A stretch of 64,000 bases of DNA, from the NCBI RefSeq assembly GCF_001640805.2, contig NC_066850.1:11409234-11473233 (forward strand). The letters are read 5' to 3'. Shown one piece after another: positions 28,901 to 41,000 of this stretch. The number at the start of each line of letters is the position of its first letter. The stretch's first letter is position 1. The notes under the pieces are model-generated. The model saw only the letters and a list, made by a program, of their open reading frames with translations. It was not told the origin of the DNA and did not search any database. Made by a program: the position numbers and the translations under genes. This DNA is from Lates calcarifer (lineage: Eukaryota > Chordata > Actinopteri > Centropomidae).

Positions 28901-31900
28901 TCACTTTCATGATTCACTTGTCACATGTTGTTAAAAAAGTACAGAGTTGAGTCTTATCTCTGCAGTATTTGCTGTGACCCCAGTCTTATCTCTCTGGCTC
29001 CCCATGTAGTCCATCATGTTCTGGGTGGTGGACAGCCTGATGATGAGGAAGTACAAGACGATGAAGAGCCTGGACGACTCCTGCGACAGCTCGGTGAAGA
29101 AAGCTGACTCGCTGCCCTGGATGAACAACGAGGAGTCACGGGTGAGAATAATTTCATGAGTCCAGAACCAAAAACAGAGTGAAGTGAACTTCGGTTAACA
29201 GCTGGTTGTTGTTTTTAGTCCCATACATAATTAAACCAGCTGCTTCGTTCCAGAGATGATTTCTGTTCAACCTCATTAGATCTGTAATTTGAAATTTAAA
29301 CAAAGACACAAACTGAGGATTCTCCAAGAAGGGTTGAATCAAGGGCGAATGGACAGTGAAAGTATGTCAGTAAACCAGAAGATAAAATAAAACAGTTAAT
29401 GCCCACTGAAAATGAATAATTAACTGCTTGTATTCAAATTAAAATTCAAATAAATAAAATTCCAGTTTTCAAAATAAATCACTAGAATTTAAACCTTAAA
29501 ATATATTCAAATGTATCAGGAATAAAAATTAACAGAAGCATTTTTTTCACCATTTTACAGGTTTACTTTAAAGGTTCTGTATGTAAGTTTTTGCTATCAC
29601 TACATAGCCAGTGTTAGCATTAACAGCTGTTAACTTATCAAAAGCTTCAGGCATTGTTGTGTTTACAAGACAAGGTCAGTACTCGCTACTTCATCCTCTG
29701 TTGGAGGGCAGACTGGACACTACAGTGACTCAGCATTGCAAAGTGGTATTACAAGACAGGATGGGCTGATGCTAGCTAGTTTAGCATACTAATTTCAGCA
29801 GAAGAAAAGAAGTGTAACAATTGAAGCAAAACAAGAGTTAACATTGGTGTAGCTTTCCACCTCTGGAGGCAGCTCTTGGCGAGTAAACGAGTGAAGTTTG
29901 ATGCAACTGTTAATGCTGATGTTAGCTATGTAGCAATAGCAAAAATTTACATATAGCATCTTTAAATTATCTTTCATTTTAATCTAACTAAGCAGAAATA
30001 AAAGTGTTACCAAGTTCAGAAATATGTGCTAAAATTACTCTATTAGAAAATCTATTAGAGAATGGGGGTTATGAAGGGGTCTCTTAGCATCTGACGGGAG
30101 TAAATCTAACTCACATGTATGAGGGCTTAAATAATTTTCTCCTATTCTATGTCTAGAACATTTAACAGAACTATTTACTGACTTGTGTTTCTTTAGTGCT
30201 GGTAGCACTAATCCTAAAAGTTTTAATAAACCCTTCAAAATAACTAAAAATAAATGAAATTGTTGAGACCACTAAGAGAAACCAGACTGACTCATCTGCT
30301 GGAAGTGACTCATCGGCGTTATAACCTTTGATGTTATGAAAAAGTTCACACATTCCCACCAAATGTCCACAGAGTATTACCCTAATGGATGCAAAAAAAG
30401 AATGTGACAGTTGAATGTCTTTGCTTTTTTTGATGAAGAGAATGAGGCTTTAATGTGTGTGAAAATGGGTGTTGATGGTTGATGTACCCACACAGTCACG
30501 CTCGGTGTCAACTGCACCTGTTGTTTTGGGCGGATGAACACCATGTAGACACAGACACACACATACACACACCCGCGCCATCCAGCTTTTCTCTCTCTGC
30601 ACTTGATCTAATGAGGAACAAACCCAGATGATTTTAGTCCAAGAACAACTGAGTCAGATATTTCTCCCTGTCTTCCCTCGTTACTGTCGAGCTGGGAGAT
30701 TCTGGTTTTCTTTGGAGGATTCATTTGCTCCTAAGGATGTGAAATTTTGTGATTCCTTCCAATTCACTTGTCTTGCAGCCGGACACTTTCTTAGTTCAAT
30801 TTAGTATCTTGAGTCATTACTGTATATATACATTTTAAGATTTTTTTTTTTTTTTTTTTAAAGTGTATATACAGTATTTTCAGCAAAATCACAAAGAACA
30901 GTTATTTTTTCAACACTAAGATTATCTTCATCACACATGCACCACATCAAAATATTTTCTAGGTTTGTTTTCTGTGTCATGTAGTAATGAGGTGCTCATG
31001 AGCACTGTTTAAAGGGTCAGTTCATCCAGATTACAAAAAAACTGTCATATTACTATTACTATTTGTTATTCAGTACACCTTGGATAATGATGTAATGTAT
31101 CACCCCTTTATTAATAGAATTACAATTGAAATCTATCTCCATTGTGCAGGGGTTGGTGGCAGAAAGTGAATTCCAAAAACATGGGCAAAGAAACTGAAAA
31201 CTCTCTGCATTTGTAATCTGGAGTGTATGACCCTCATGTTCAGTGGGATGAGAGTGTTTATCCCTCCCTCCCCTTTTCCCACTTCCCTGGTCATCTGCCA
31301 GGCAGCCATAAATCAGGCCTTCATCCTGGGAATAAAAGTGACATTTAGGAGCCGTTTCCACGCGCTGATGTTATGGAAAGCGGGAGTGGAGGAGGACGAC
31401 GGACAGAGGGGCATTGACTTGGATGAGGTCTTAGCGGGGGTGGTGGTCGAAGCTTACGGCCACAATGCTGTTGTTGTGGCTGGTGATATCATGACTGTAA
31501 CATCAAAATTATGGAAGGAGATGATCAGATTCACTAGGATCAAATGTTTTTGTTAAGGTTGATGTTGAAATGCATTAAAAGTTGCAACCAGCAAATTGTC
31601 ACATTTACGTAGTACGACAAGACACATGCTCCAGGTCTTATCTTCATCCCAAGATCTGAATCTGTCCTGCTCTTTAAAGTGTTTTTTACATCAGCTTTCC
31701 CACATGTCGTATGCCAACATAAAGCAACATATGGAAGTTATAATGCCGTAAATGTCATATAATTGCGGAATTTTGAATCTGTGCCGCTGCTGGAGAGTAT
31801 CTTCAAGGCTGTGAATAAACAGGGATATTTTCCACTTTACGACCTGGAATGCAGAACTGAGATATTTCCCAGCTTTATGGTTTGTACCATGCTGCCATGA

Positions 31901-32072
31901 CCTGCGTTGAATATCGACCGCTAACTAAGATCTCCTCTCTCAGGTCCTGCTGACCGTTGAGACAGACACAGACGAGGCTTCAGAGGGAGAAGAGGAGCCT
32001 GGCGATGTGGGACCAGTCCCCCAAGTGCATTACTCGGGAGGACCGCTGAGACCCAGCTGGGTGGTGGTGTAA
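22973..32072 (+). CDS. tmem110l: STIMATE/TMEM110-like ER membrane protein
   Basis: Eight exons (22973-23162, 25914-25962, 26409-26504, 26599-26720, 27642-27754, 28810-28893, 29010-29141, 31944-32072) join in phase to give 304 aa; human STIMATE has 294. Family signatures are in order: [21 protein letters not shown] (TM1, about 47-67, listed here in part), [87 protein letters not shown]. About five membrane segments are expected. STIMATE sits in the ER at ER-plasma membrane junctions and promotes STIM1 activation and store-operated calcium entry. The same role is inferred for this paralogue. The start gives a longer N-terminus than human. The cytosolic tail is acidic ([14 protein letters not shown]) and ends PSWVVV, unlike the basic end of human STIMATE. 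The gene lies head to head with sfmbt2. Confidence 0.93.
25260..25420. repeat. Dispersed fish repeat, copy 3
   Basis: Contains AAAGCAGCAAATTTTTAC and TTGACTGATTAATTGATAAG, the internal and terminal parts of the family seen at 13.0 and 14.4 kb. In tmem110l intron 1. Confidence 0.5.
26100..26280. repeat. Imperfect tandem repeat (about 20-base unit)
   Basis: Repeated variants of ACAACTACAAAGAGACACAA, such as AACCACAAAGATACAAAATG and CTACAGAGATGACTAAAAG, fill about 180 bases of tmem110l intron 2. Confidence 0.8.
29566..29968. mobile_element. MITE with about 30-base terminal inverted repeats
   Basis: The left end TTTAAAGGTTCTGTATGTAA followed by GTTTTTGCTAT is matched by the reverse complement of the right end (TTAAAGATGCTATATGTAAA TTTTTGCTAT). 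An internal segment (GCAAAACAAGAGTTAACATT, then CTCTTGGCGAGTAAACGA) recurs at 41.9 kb. Lies in the last intron of tmem110l. Confidence 0.75.
30818..30876. repeat. Perfect-stem palindrome around a poly-T loop
   Basis: TACTGTATATATACATTTTA and AAAGTGTATATACAGTA flank about 20 T residues and are nearly complementary. It is probably a simple-sequence or decayed MITE hairpin. Confidence 0.7.
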
Positions 32073-34390
32073 ACCCAGGTGACGTGACCTCCTACTCATC
32101 TATCCACTGTCCACTCACACTATACAAAACACCCTTAGTAGCCTGAATACGGACGAAAACAAACAAAAAAACCTTGCATCCTTATCTCCTCTGATTAAAG
32201 GTCTAAATATCAGCTTCTTTGCAAGCACAATTTAAAGGTCATATAACCTGTGAATGTGAACACTACAGCCATAGCTGCCTTCTTCTGCACTGAAGGTGTG
32301 AATAGCTACAACCAGAGCTTGACTCAGTATATGCATGTTAATCAAATAGCATTTTGGGAGTTAGAAGCTCTTTATCCTCTCACCTTGCTGCCTCTGTTTG
32401 CTGCAAGAGAGAACATCAGAGTAACCACAACTGAGCGCGTGGGGAGAGGGATTATTAAGGAGTGCAGCACCCGCAGGGTGAAATGTACGGGTGGTAGTGA
32501 CAAAGACTGAAATATATCTGTCTTTCTTCACACTGGGGACTTTTGGGAATGATGTTGCTGTAAAGGAGAGTCGTTTATCATGTATCATATTCCAAAGAGG
32601 AGCAAACCAGTGAAGTATATATACATAGATATATAAAAGTGCTCTAAAACTTTACTCTTTCAAATATAATCACATCCACCTTTTTAATTAAGGTGGAATT
32701 ATAATCATTCCTGTGTGTTCTCCCTCTGGCTGCTTACTTTCAGTTGGAAGGATGATCAGTGGTGTTTTTTTTTTTTTTTTGTATTTTTTTAAAAACACAC
32801 ACATGTTGATTCACTGTCTCCCGCGACCTTGACAAACCAAACATGTTGTTAATGTGATTATATGGAGAAGTTTTACTCCTTTTGCAACAGGCTGCTTTTA
32901 AAGTGAACATATGTGGCTGGAAAAGTGGTTCATGCCGTGACTGAAAAGGATCAGGTCACAGTATATTTCCACAGTGATGTTCATATTAGTGATATGGGAT
33001 GGAATATTAGAGCCACTGTTGGGGTACAATAAAGTTGTAATTTTATGAGAAAAAGTGCTAATGTTGAGGAAAAACTTTATGATATTAAAAAGTAATAATT
33101 TATAAGAAAACATGAGAAAAATTCTGAGAGTAGGAATAATATTTTGAGAAAAACATTTAGTCTTAAGTTTTGCGAGAAAAACATCATAAGTTTGATTCTC
33201 TCCAGGGAATAGTTACACATTTTGGCTTTCTTGCCGAGAGTTAGATGAGAAAATTGATACAACCTATGTAGCTAGAACCAGGAGACAGTTAGCTTAGCTT
33301 AGCATAAAGACTGGAAATGGGAAAACAAGTAATGTGGCTCTGTCCAAAGGTAACAAAATCCACCTGCTAGGTCTAAAGCTCACTAATTAATACACCAGTG
33401 TGAAAAGGGCACAGTGTGATGTCATGGAGAGAGTATATGGGCAGCTATTTTTTAGCCGGGTGTAGTGACTTCCTGGACTTCCTACCTTTGGACAGAGCTG
33501 TTTTCAGTCTTTATGCTAAGCTAAGCTAAACTAATCATCTCTTGGCTGTAGCCTCACATGGCGTACAGATTCAACTTTGGGCAAAAAGGGAATAAACATT
33601 TTTCAAAATGGGAAACTATTATTTTAAATTACTTTGTCTGGTAAGAATGGCCATTTTGATTGGCAGTGTTTTTCAAAATAAGACATCCTTTTTCCTCAAA
33701 ATGTTACGACTTAATTCTTCTCATGAGTTTTTTTTATCTTTAGATTAAGAATAGCTTTATTTTGTCAATATTAATACAGTATTTATTCTCATAACATCAA
33801 TATTTCATGTCACAATATTACAACTCTCCACTCAGAATCTTATTTTTTCTCTTAAGAATGGTCCTAATCATAGTAATACCCTCTGTGGGAAGATGCAGCA
33901 GCTGTTTGCAAGTTATGGCACAATTTTATTTATTCTGTTTATATTTTACATGTATCTGACTTTATATAATTGTGGTCCAATCTGTGGTAACAACAGTGGA
34001 ATAGAAGGTTTTTATTGTGTGATGTAAATGGAAGAATTTTCAGAATAATTGCCAAACTTCAGTTTTTTATTCAGTATGAATTAAAGTAGGTGATCGATGT
34101 ATGTGTCTTTATATATTCAGCAATTTATTATCAAAACATTTCCATTTTACTTGTTTACATTAATGGTTTAAGAGCTGGAAGCTTTGACATATTCCGTCTA
34201 TAATGTTTTGTTTTGTATTCCGATGTAGCTTGTGTATTTGTTTTTTGATAAATCAAATTACAGACATGTGGATGAAATGGCACAGCAAGTCCTCAAGTAT
34301 CATCAACGGGCTGTAAACTGCCACGGTGCTTCTTACCGAATGTATCTCTTTAATCTGTACTATGAATAAAGATGATTGACACATGAACCG
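32073..34390 (+). other. tmem110l: Long 3' UTR of tmem110l with polyadenylation signal
   Basis: No other gene is visible between the stop codon at 32070-32072 and an AATAAA at 34365-34370 in AT-rich sequence. The interval contains the inverted-repeat element at 33205-33625. The UTR length is inferred from the first convincing signal in good context; earlier cleavage is possible. Confidence 0.4.
33205..33625. mobile_element. Palindromic MITE-like element (foldback inverted repeat)
   Basis: The left arm (about 33205-33350) and right arm (about 33475-33625) are reverse complements over long stretches. The clearest cores are TTAGCTTAGCTTAGCATAAA plus GACTGGAAA at about 33290-33318 on the left and its complement at about 33510-33535 on the right; CTCTGTCCAAAGGTA is also shared. 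The GCTTAGCTTAGCATAAAGACTGGAAA core is common in percomorph genomes in my experience. It carries no coding capacity and is non-autonomous. Confidence 0.75.
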
Positions 34391-34799
34391 GTATTTGGTG
34401 CTGAATTCCTGCGGCGGCCGGGGGCGAGGCAGCACGATGACAGACAACCTTGAGCGGGACCTGGCCGGAGCACACCTGTGTGGGTGGGGCCAGCAGCCCT
34501 GTGACCTCCAGCTGATGACAGGGAGGACTGTGGAGCTGTGTGTGTGTGTGGGTGGGTGTGTGTAGTTGTGTGTTATGTATGTTAGGGTGTGCGCGTAGTC
34601 ACCGGCGCTGGGACAAGGGGTTAGTTACTGGGGCTGGTCTCTGTGGTAACCAGGTGTGATCTGCAGCTCAGGGTCGCCACGTTTAAGACATGTTGACATA
34701 CACATTAGGTGTGTGAGAAAAACACACACACACACTCCCAATTTTGGGTACAAAAATGTGTTTTTACGTGTCCAAAAACAACCTCAAAATGTGTGTTTA

Positions 34800-35047
34800 A
34801 ATGTTTTATTTACAATTACAAAATAATTTTTAAAAATAATACATATCATATGATAAAACATTTTATTTCTATTAGAAATAGTAAAAAAATATATTCAAGA
34901 GAGAAGACTGTGGGCAAAGAGAGCTGAAATGTGAAGTCTTGACGTTTGGAACGGTTTCAGTCTGTTGTGATGTGATAATTATGGATACAGGATAAAAGGA
35001 GTTAAGTTGAATAATTAAACGCTGCTCTACACCTTATGGCTGTCATC
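34800..35047 (-). other. itih5: 3' UTR of itih5 with candidate polyadenylation signals
   Basis: On the minus strand AATAAA occurs at 34867-34862 and 34810-34805, about 180-240 bases past the stop. Which is used cannot be told. About 430 bases separate these from the tmem110l signal on the other strand; that spacer (34400-34800) holds only TG-rich stretches. Confidence 0.45.
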
Positions 35048-38000
35048 TCACACTCTGTTAGTCCCATGTGGCCAGTCCCCTGTATCGAACATGTGCGACA
35101 TCAAATAGTCCTCATACAGTCCGTCTATCAGCTTGGCTGCGTTATTCCGGGCGAACCAGCAGTCAACGCTCTGCGTCCCGCCGTAGATCCGCCGGCTTTT
35201 CTGAACCACTGGCACTGAGCGATCCTTCACCTTCAGGACCTGAGAGGGTTTCATGTCTCCCTGGGAAGGAAGCTCCGCCAGCCCCACTTCCTCATACAGG
35301 AACTGACCTGAAAATAGAGAGTATCAAAGGTGCAAGATATTTTAATCTGACTGATAGGATGGATTTACTGCTGATGTCTTAAACCATTGTGACCATTTGT
35401 TCCCACAAAGATAAAAGGTTTCAGAGTTTCCTCAGTGAGGGAAGATTTACAGATAAAGCTGAGCTTTTAGCCAGTAAATCTTTATCAGCATAAATTCTCC
35501 CTCACGATGGTCTACTGGCTAAAGTCTTGGCTTTATTGTTAAATAGTTAAATTGGACATAAGTGTGCAGAGCCTTCTTTTCTATTTCATTTTTTGGCATA
35601 GGAAACTGTATTAGACACTAAAAGTCTTTGTGCAGGGTCAGCGAGGTAAAACTGCAAGTCACACTACCTGTAATCTAATGCGAAGAATCTTTCCATGCCT
35701 AAATGATATGTTTTTGTCTTTTTACTTCGTTGTGTAAAATTAAAGTCAATGAAAACATATGCAGGACCTCTCTGGGCTCAGACAGGACATTGATGTTGGT
35801 CAATGCTAGTTATGGGTCTCGTGATAGAGCTATATTGTTGATGAAGAGTGTGTTACCGAGTAAGAACAACATCTTCTAAACTACTGGATTACCCTTAAAT
35901 TCCCATTTTAATGTCCCCTTGAGAACACTACAGTCCAAATTAAATATCAGCTTGATAAATACTTTAGCCATGATGAGGTATCTCAAAGAGAACTGAGTCA
36001 GTTCCCAGGAAAATTTGCTTTGAATATTCATCGTCCCCAGAGGAAACTCCTGACCTTTCCTCTAGCACCACACCTCATTTAAGAAGTTTCAAAGCTTAAT
36101 CTTTCCTTGAAATATCATGCTTTACCAGGAACAGTCTAAACAAGGGTCTTTTTTTCCTAAATTACTTATATTGACTGCATCTGGTGCCACTCAAGATAGA
36201 TTTCTCTTTTTGGAGCCAAGTATCTTTATTTTGTTTGTTCAGTCTGACACCGTGATATTGTGTGTTGTAATGTTCTGTGTATTGTTCCTTCTAATGTCTG
36301 ACAGTGGAGCCTGAGGATTTTTGTTATGTTCAATGACAGTCTTACCCAGTCTTCAGTGTAATTAAAGCTCAAACCCTTGATGACACTTACCCAGCAGACC
36401 ATGGCAGTTGTGAGACAGCCCTTTGCTGTTGCCGATGTAGAACCCCAGGTGGTCTCTCTGGTACGGAGCTGGGTTCTTGTACTGATGGAGCAGGATCACA
36501 AAACTGATGTTCCCTGCAACCGTCACAGTCACATTAGACTTTCCCACGATAGACACTGACAGTGTGCCGCTGTCCACTGCAGCGGTGGAGTGGCAGGGCA
36601 GAACTATGCGGTCTCGACCATCCAGGATGACTTTCTTTGGGGTCACCTCAATGTAGGCACGTTTGGGATGATCCACTACGATGGTGATGGTGCTGAAGTA
36701 GGTACGCTGCTGCTTGTGGCTGCCTGGTGGAGCTGGGGCACCAATTAGCTTACCATTCACTGTCACACCTGGGGAATAGCACAGTGATTTAGATCTTGTA
36801 GTGAAACGAGGCTTTTAATGTCGCTGTAATGACACAGTCATGAGTCTTACCAGAGTACTTGTGATCAGAGACCAGGCGAAGGACATGTCCAGGCTCACCG
36901 TTGATATTAAAGCACACAGTAAGTTTACTGAGAGGGAACTCCACCACAAAGTGAGGGTCACCATCCGCTGAAGTTGTCAAAGGGGATAAAAGAGAGAAAG
37001 AAAGAAACCTTTTAAAGACACAGCTGCAAACAACGGGGATGTAGCAAGAGGGCCTGTAAGAAGCATTTATTTAATCTGACTTTTTGGATTGAAGTTGAGT
37101 GTAAACTAGTGAGATGAGAGCTAGGGAGAAGGCTGGACTTTGATTTGATGGTATGAGCAGAAAGATGGAATTGCTGGATGTATGTAAACACTTCCTTGTC
37201 TTCATTTTCCTCACAGTGTTTTAGTGAGCTGTTCTATGAGACAGTTTATATCTTTAGCCGGATTCTCCTGAGGCTTGTGAGAACCAGCTCAAACGAGTAG
37301 CGATGAGATGAGAGTAGATGATAGAGCAACAACAGTAATGACAGGGTCATTAGCCCTCACTAACTGACTCTGATGGGCTCCTACTCTTTACTGTAACGCA
37401 TGCACAACATCCACTTCTAATCTCAAACTGCCTTTGTGTGTGTGTGTGTGTGCTCATGAACACGCACTTGCATGTTTAAAGTGCCACGTAGGGACTGTGT
37501 TGGTATTTCAATTAGACCCTGCACACTCTTTCCTCTTTCCAGGTCATGTTCAGAGGCATCCCTGAACCCCTCGCCGTCTGTGTGATCACGGCCGACTGTC
37601 TGACGAACATCCAAATTACAGGCCGCCCACACAGAGTGTAGAGAGAGAGTCTACTGTACATTCCCCCTCTCCTCTCTTTTATGTTTTACTATGGAGCTGT
37701 GCATATATGCTACACACTATATAGGGTTCAGAGGCTATCAGATGAAACATGTATAACTGTTTACATGAGAGAGAGCAAGAATGTGGAGTCACCTGATGTT
37801 TTGGAGATGGTGATGGATTTCTTGGCTGGTCTCCTTTCAACTTTGCCTACAAGGAAGAGAATATTTATTCATTGCAATGAGTCAAAGGGCTACCATTGTG
37901 TAGTGCTTCCTCTTAAAATCTTCCATATGAGTAACATTAACCATTGGTGGATAATTTATTAGTGGATTACAGGGTGTCTGAAGGGAGAGAAATGTTATAT

Positions 38001-41000
38001 GGTCATATGGATAAAAATAAAATGTAGATAAATACATAACTGTAAAGAGCTAACCATGTTAGCAGCAAAGGGAAGCTGTGTATTTAGCTATATTTTCTCA
38101 AGGGTGTGGCTACACGTTTTTGTTTGTCGCCAGTGTGTTCACTGGTCATGTATATTCTAAGATCTATATTTTCATTTATATGAATGACAAATGTAAACAA
38201 ATGTAAATGTCTATAGTTTAATAAATAGCCTATTTCTTGCCATTGACATTAGCTGTTTACTGTTTGAAATTAGCTGACCCAGTGTTAACAAGCTTAGTTG
38301 CTAATGACAATTTAAGGTGACCATCTTAGCAACAAATGGAAGCTGTTTATTTTGCTATATTTTGGCAAAAAAAATTTTTTTTTTGCTTATGAACTGTGTT
38401 GAAGTGGATTATGGTGCAGGAGTGCCCTTGGATTTATGCTACTTCTCTTTTTCCATAATCCAGGCTAACTAGAGCTGTCATCCACCAGGGAAAAACTGGA
38501 CCACCTTTTCAGAATCACAGTGAGTATTTTGATTTTTGTGAGTATTCTTTCAGAGAAGTTGTGTTTACCTGTGGTGAAAGACTTTTCACTAACCCTCTAC
38601 AACCACATTTAGGAGACATAACCTCACCAATTGTGTTGCTCAGAGATGAAGTCTGGCTGCCAGGGCTTCCCGTCAGGTTTCTGTGGCTTTCCTTCCTCTG
38701 TGTCACCTGGCAGCTCATTGGCAGTTGGGATAGTCTCACCACCTGCTGGGGTGATGGTGGGCGCCGGCGCCATGGTGCCATCAGCCAGGACCTCAGGCTT
38801 CTCCACCACCAGGTTGGTGAGGGGAGTGAGAAAGTGATAGGTCAGGGAGAGGTTAGTGGCCTGATTAGTGTGGTCTTCCCTCTCCTTGCTGGTTTGGCTT
38901 TTCAGCCGTGACCGCAGCCCCTCCTTTACACTCAAGAAACCCCAGACACGTTCCACAAAGTCTTCTGCCACTGAACCCAGAGCAACCGCTAATCCCTGTG
39001 CACCCCCTGACCCTCCTGGAGCCTTAGCACCAGCCGCCATTGCTGCTGTAGCTGCTTTCACATGCTTCTCTGTTTCTATTTCTCTATGCCGCAGGGGCAC
39101 GTCTGTCTCCAGGCTGATGCTCTTGTCGTTGTTGCTTGCGGTGACCTGGAACATGAAGGGATTCTGCACTTTGGTTGGTTAGCTTTCCAGCGATTACGAT
39201 TTCAGAACCGTTGAAATAGTTGGTGAACAGATGCTGAGTGACGTAGTGAACGGAGTCCTCTGTGTAGTTGATCCTTATGTCGGACAGCAGAGGAGTTCCT
39301 ATCTCATCATAGAACCTAGAGAGAGACAAGAAGAAATCCAGGATTGCAGTAGATTGTTGCAGAGATGATAAAAACCATTGAGTGGTTACAGCAAGGCAAT
39401 AATCGGGGTATTTAGTAAATTCCTAGACATTTAACCTCTTATCGGGTGCTGATCCTGGTGATGTTTTCTGCCACCTCTATGGTTAAGGTTAGTTTGAGGT
39501 TGCGGTCATGACTTTTGAAACAACATCTCCTGGTCAAAGTCCAACATATCTGGTTCATGAGACCTGTGCAGTACTCTATTCCTCTAGTCCTCAAGCAGAG
39601 TCGGCTACTTATTGGTTTGCTAAACTGCACATCAGTGGTAGTTTGTGAGAGGGGGAAACCAGGTTGTTATTCCAGATTTCATCAAATGTCTTGTGTATCC
39701 AAACAAGCCACCTTCCGGCCATAAAGCTGCTTGTCTAACCTCTTTAAGCTGCTGCCACCCCACTTCAGAGTTTGTGCACACATTCATAAAGGAGTGTGTA
39801 TAAAGCAGAAACTGTATGTGTGTGTGCAGAAGTCCTCCATCCCATCCTTGCTGTCACGCTGCAGTAAACTTCCTCACCTCTTAACCAGCATGTTTGTTCA
39901 AGCAGGACGAAGGCTATTATCTGCAGAGTCTATCTGTTAACCCCACGTACATACTCGAGACGCAGGTTTCACAACACACACGCATTCCTGCTACACTGAA
40001 CAAACACTTTGTGTGTCCGAGTGCAGAAGAGAGAGAGAGAAGAGGGTTGTGTGTAAAAGACGGGGGAAAAAAAGTCCAAGAGAGAAAGAGGGTGGCTGTT
40101 GTAGTCTATGGCTGTCATATGTTGAGGTTGATTAAAGAGGTCTGTTGTCAGCACCGTCACATTTGCAGTCTTCGTTCCTTCGTAGTTTGATGAGAGATGG
40201 AGGTACGTGTCAGAGGGGGAGAAGGGAGGGATTAGGAGAGCTAATTGCTTAATAAGAGGTGGATTAGAATTCTATGAGAGGGAAAGGACTGAACATTAAT
40301 TACTTAAGTAATATTCAGTCACATCATCATCATAAATGGGGTATTCAGGCTTTTGTGTTCTTTCTCCAAATGCCTATAGTGTCTAGTCTGTGTTTTGTGG
40401 GATAATCCTGTTTGAGTAACAGATAGAGTCGCCATTTAAAAAATCCAAGATGGCCACCATACTGATATCTGGGAAAATGTGACTGCTTATCTCCCAAAAA
40501 AATGTACGGATTTGGAAATCTTGCGCAATCAGAAAATATATAAATGATGACACAAAAACACTCTTACCCTTTGAGCATAGCGCTGGCGTCAGCCTCCTCG
40601 TTGATGCGTCTCATCATCCCGCAGTTTTCCAGGGCCATGCGTTCCAGCAGCCGATAATCCACATCATTTCCGATCCCAATGGTGAAGATGCAGAACTTCT
40701 CTTGCACAGCTGAGCGGGTGTTCCCCAGGATCGCTGTGGACTGCATCTCCCCAACGGTCGGTCGCCCGTCTGTCAAGAAAATAATGAGGGACACGCTGTT
40801 CGGGCTGGCGTCGGGGCCTAAGAGGTAGTCGCGAAGTAGAGAGGAGCCTGCCTGGATGGCACCGATCGATGTTGGTGCCTGCAGTGGAGGGACGCCATTG
40901 GAGATTAATAGTCATATGAAAATGTCAAGGATATGGAAAATACATTGAATAAGGCAAACTTTATAGTTTTATTGCCCTGAGGCAAAATGAAAACCAAAGC

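Noticed and set aside
31059..31556. Overlapping frames on both strands near 31.2 kb, tested as a lost MUSTN1-like gene expected from the paralogous block
   Set aside because: No MUSTN1-type lysine-rich N-terminus or FEKPKAG-like end on either strand. The intron shows no such exon elsewhere either.
38515..38781. Alternative frame continuing from itih5 exon 10 ([15 protein letters not shown]...)
   Set aside because: It is out of frame with the conserved VTASNND...NLVVEKPEV part of the exon. The in-frame alternatives explain the junction better.
38624..39169. 181-codon minus-strand frame as a separate gene
   Set aside because: It is the second half of itih5 exon 10 after the one-base shift, not an independent gene.
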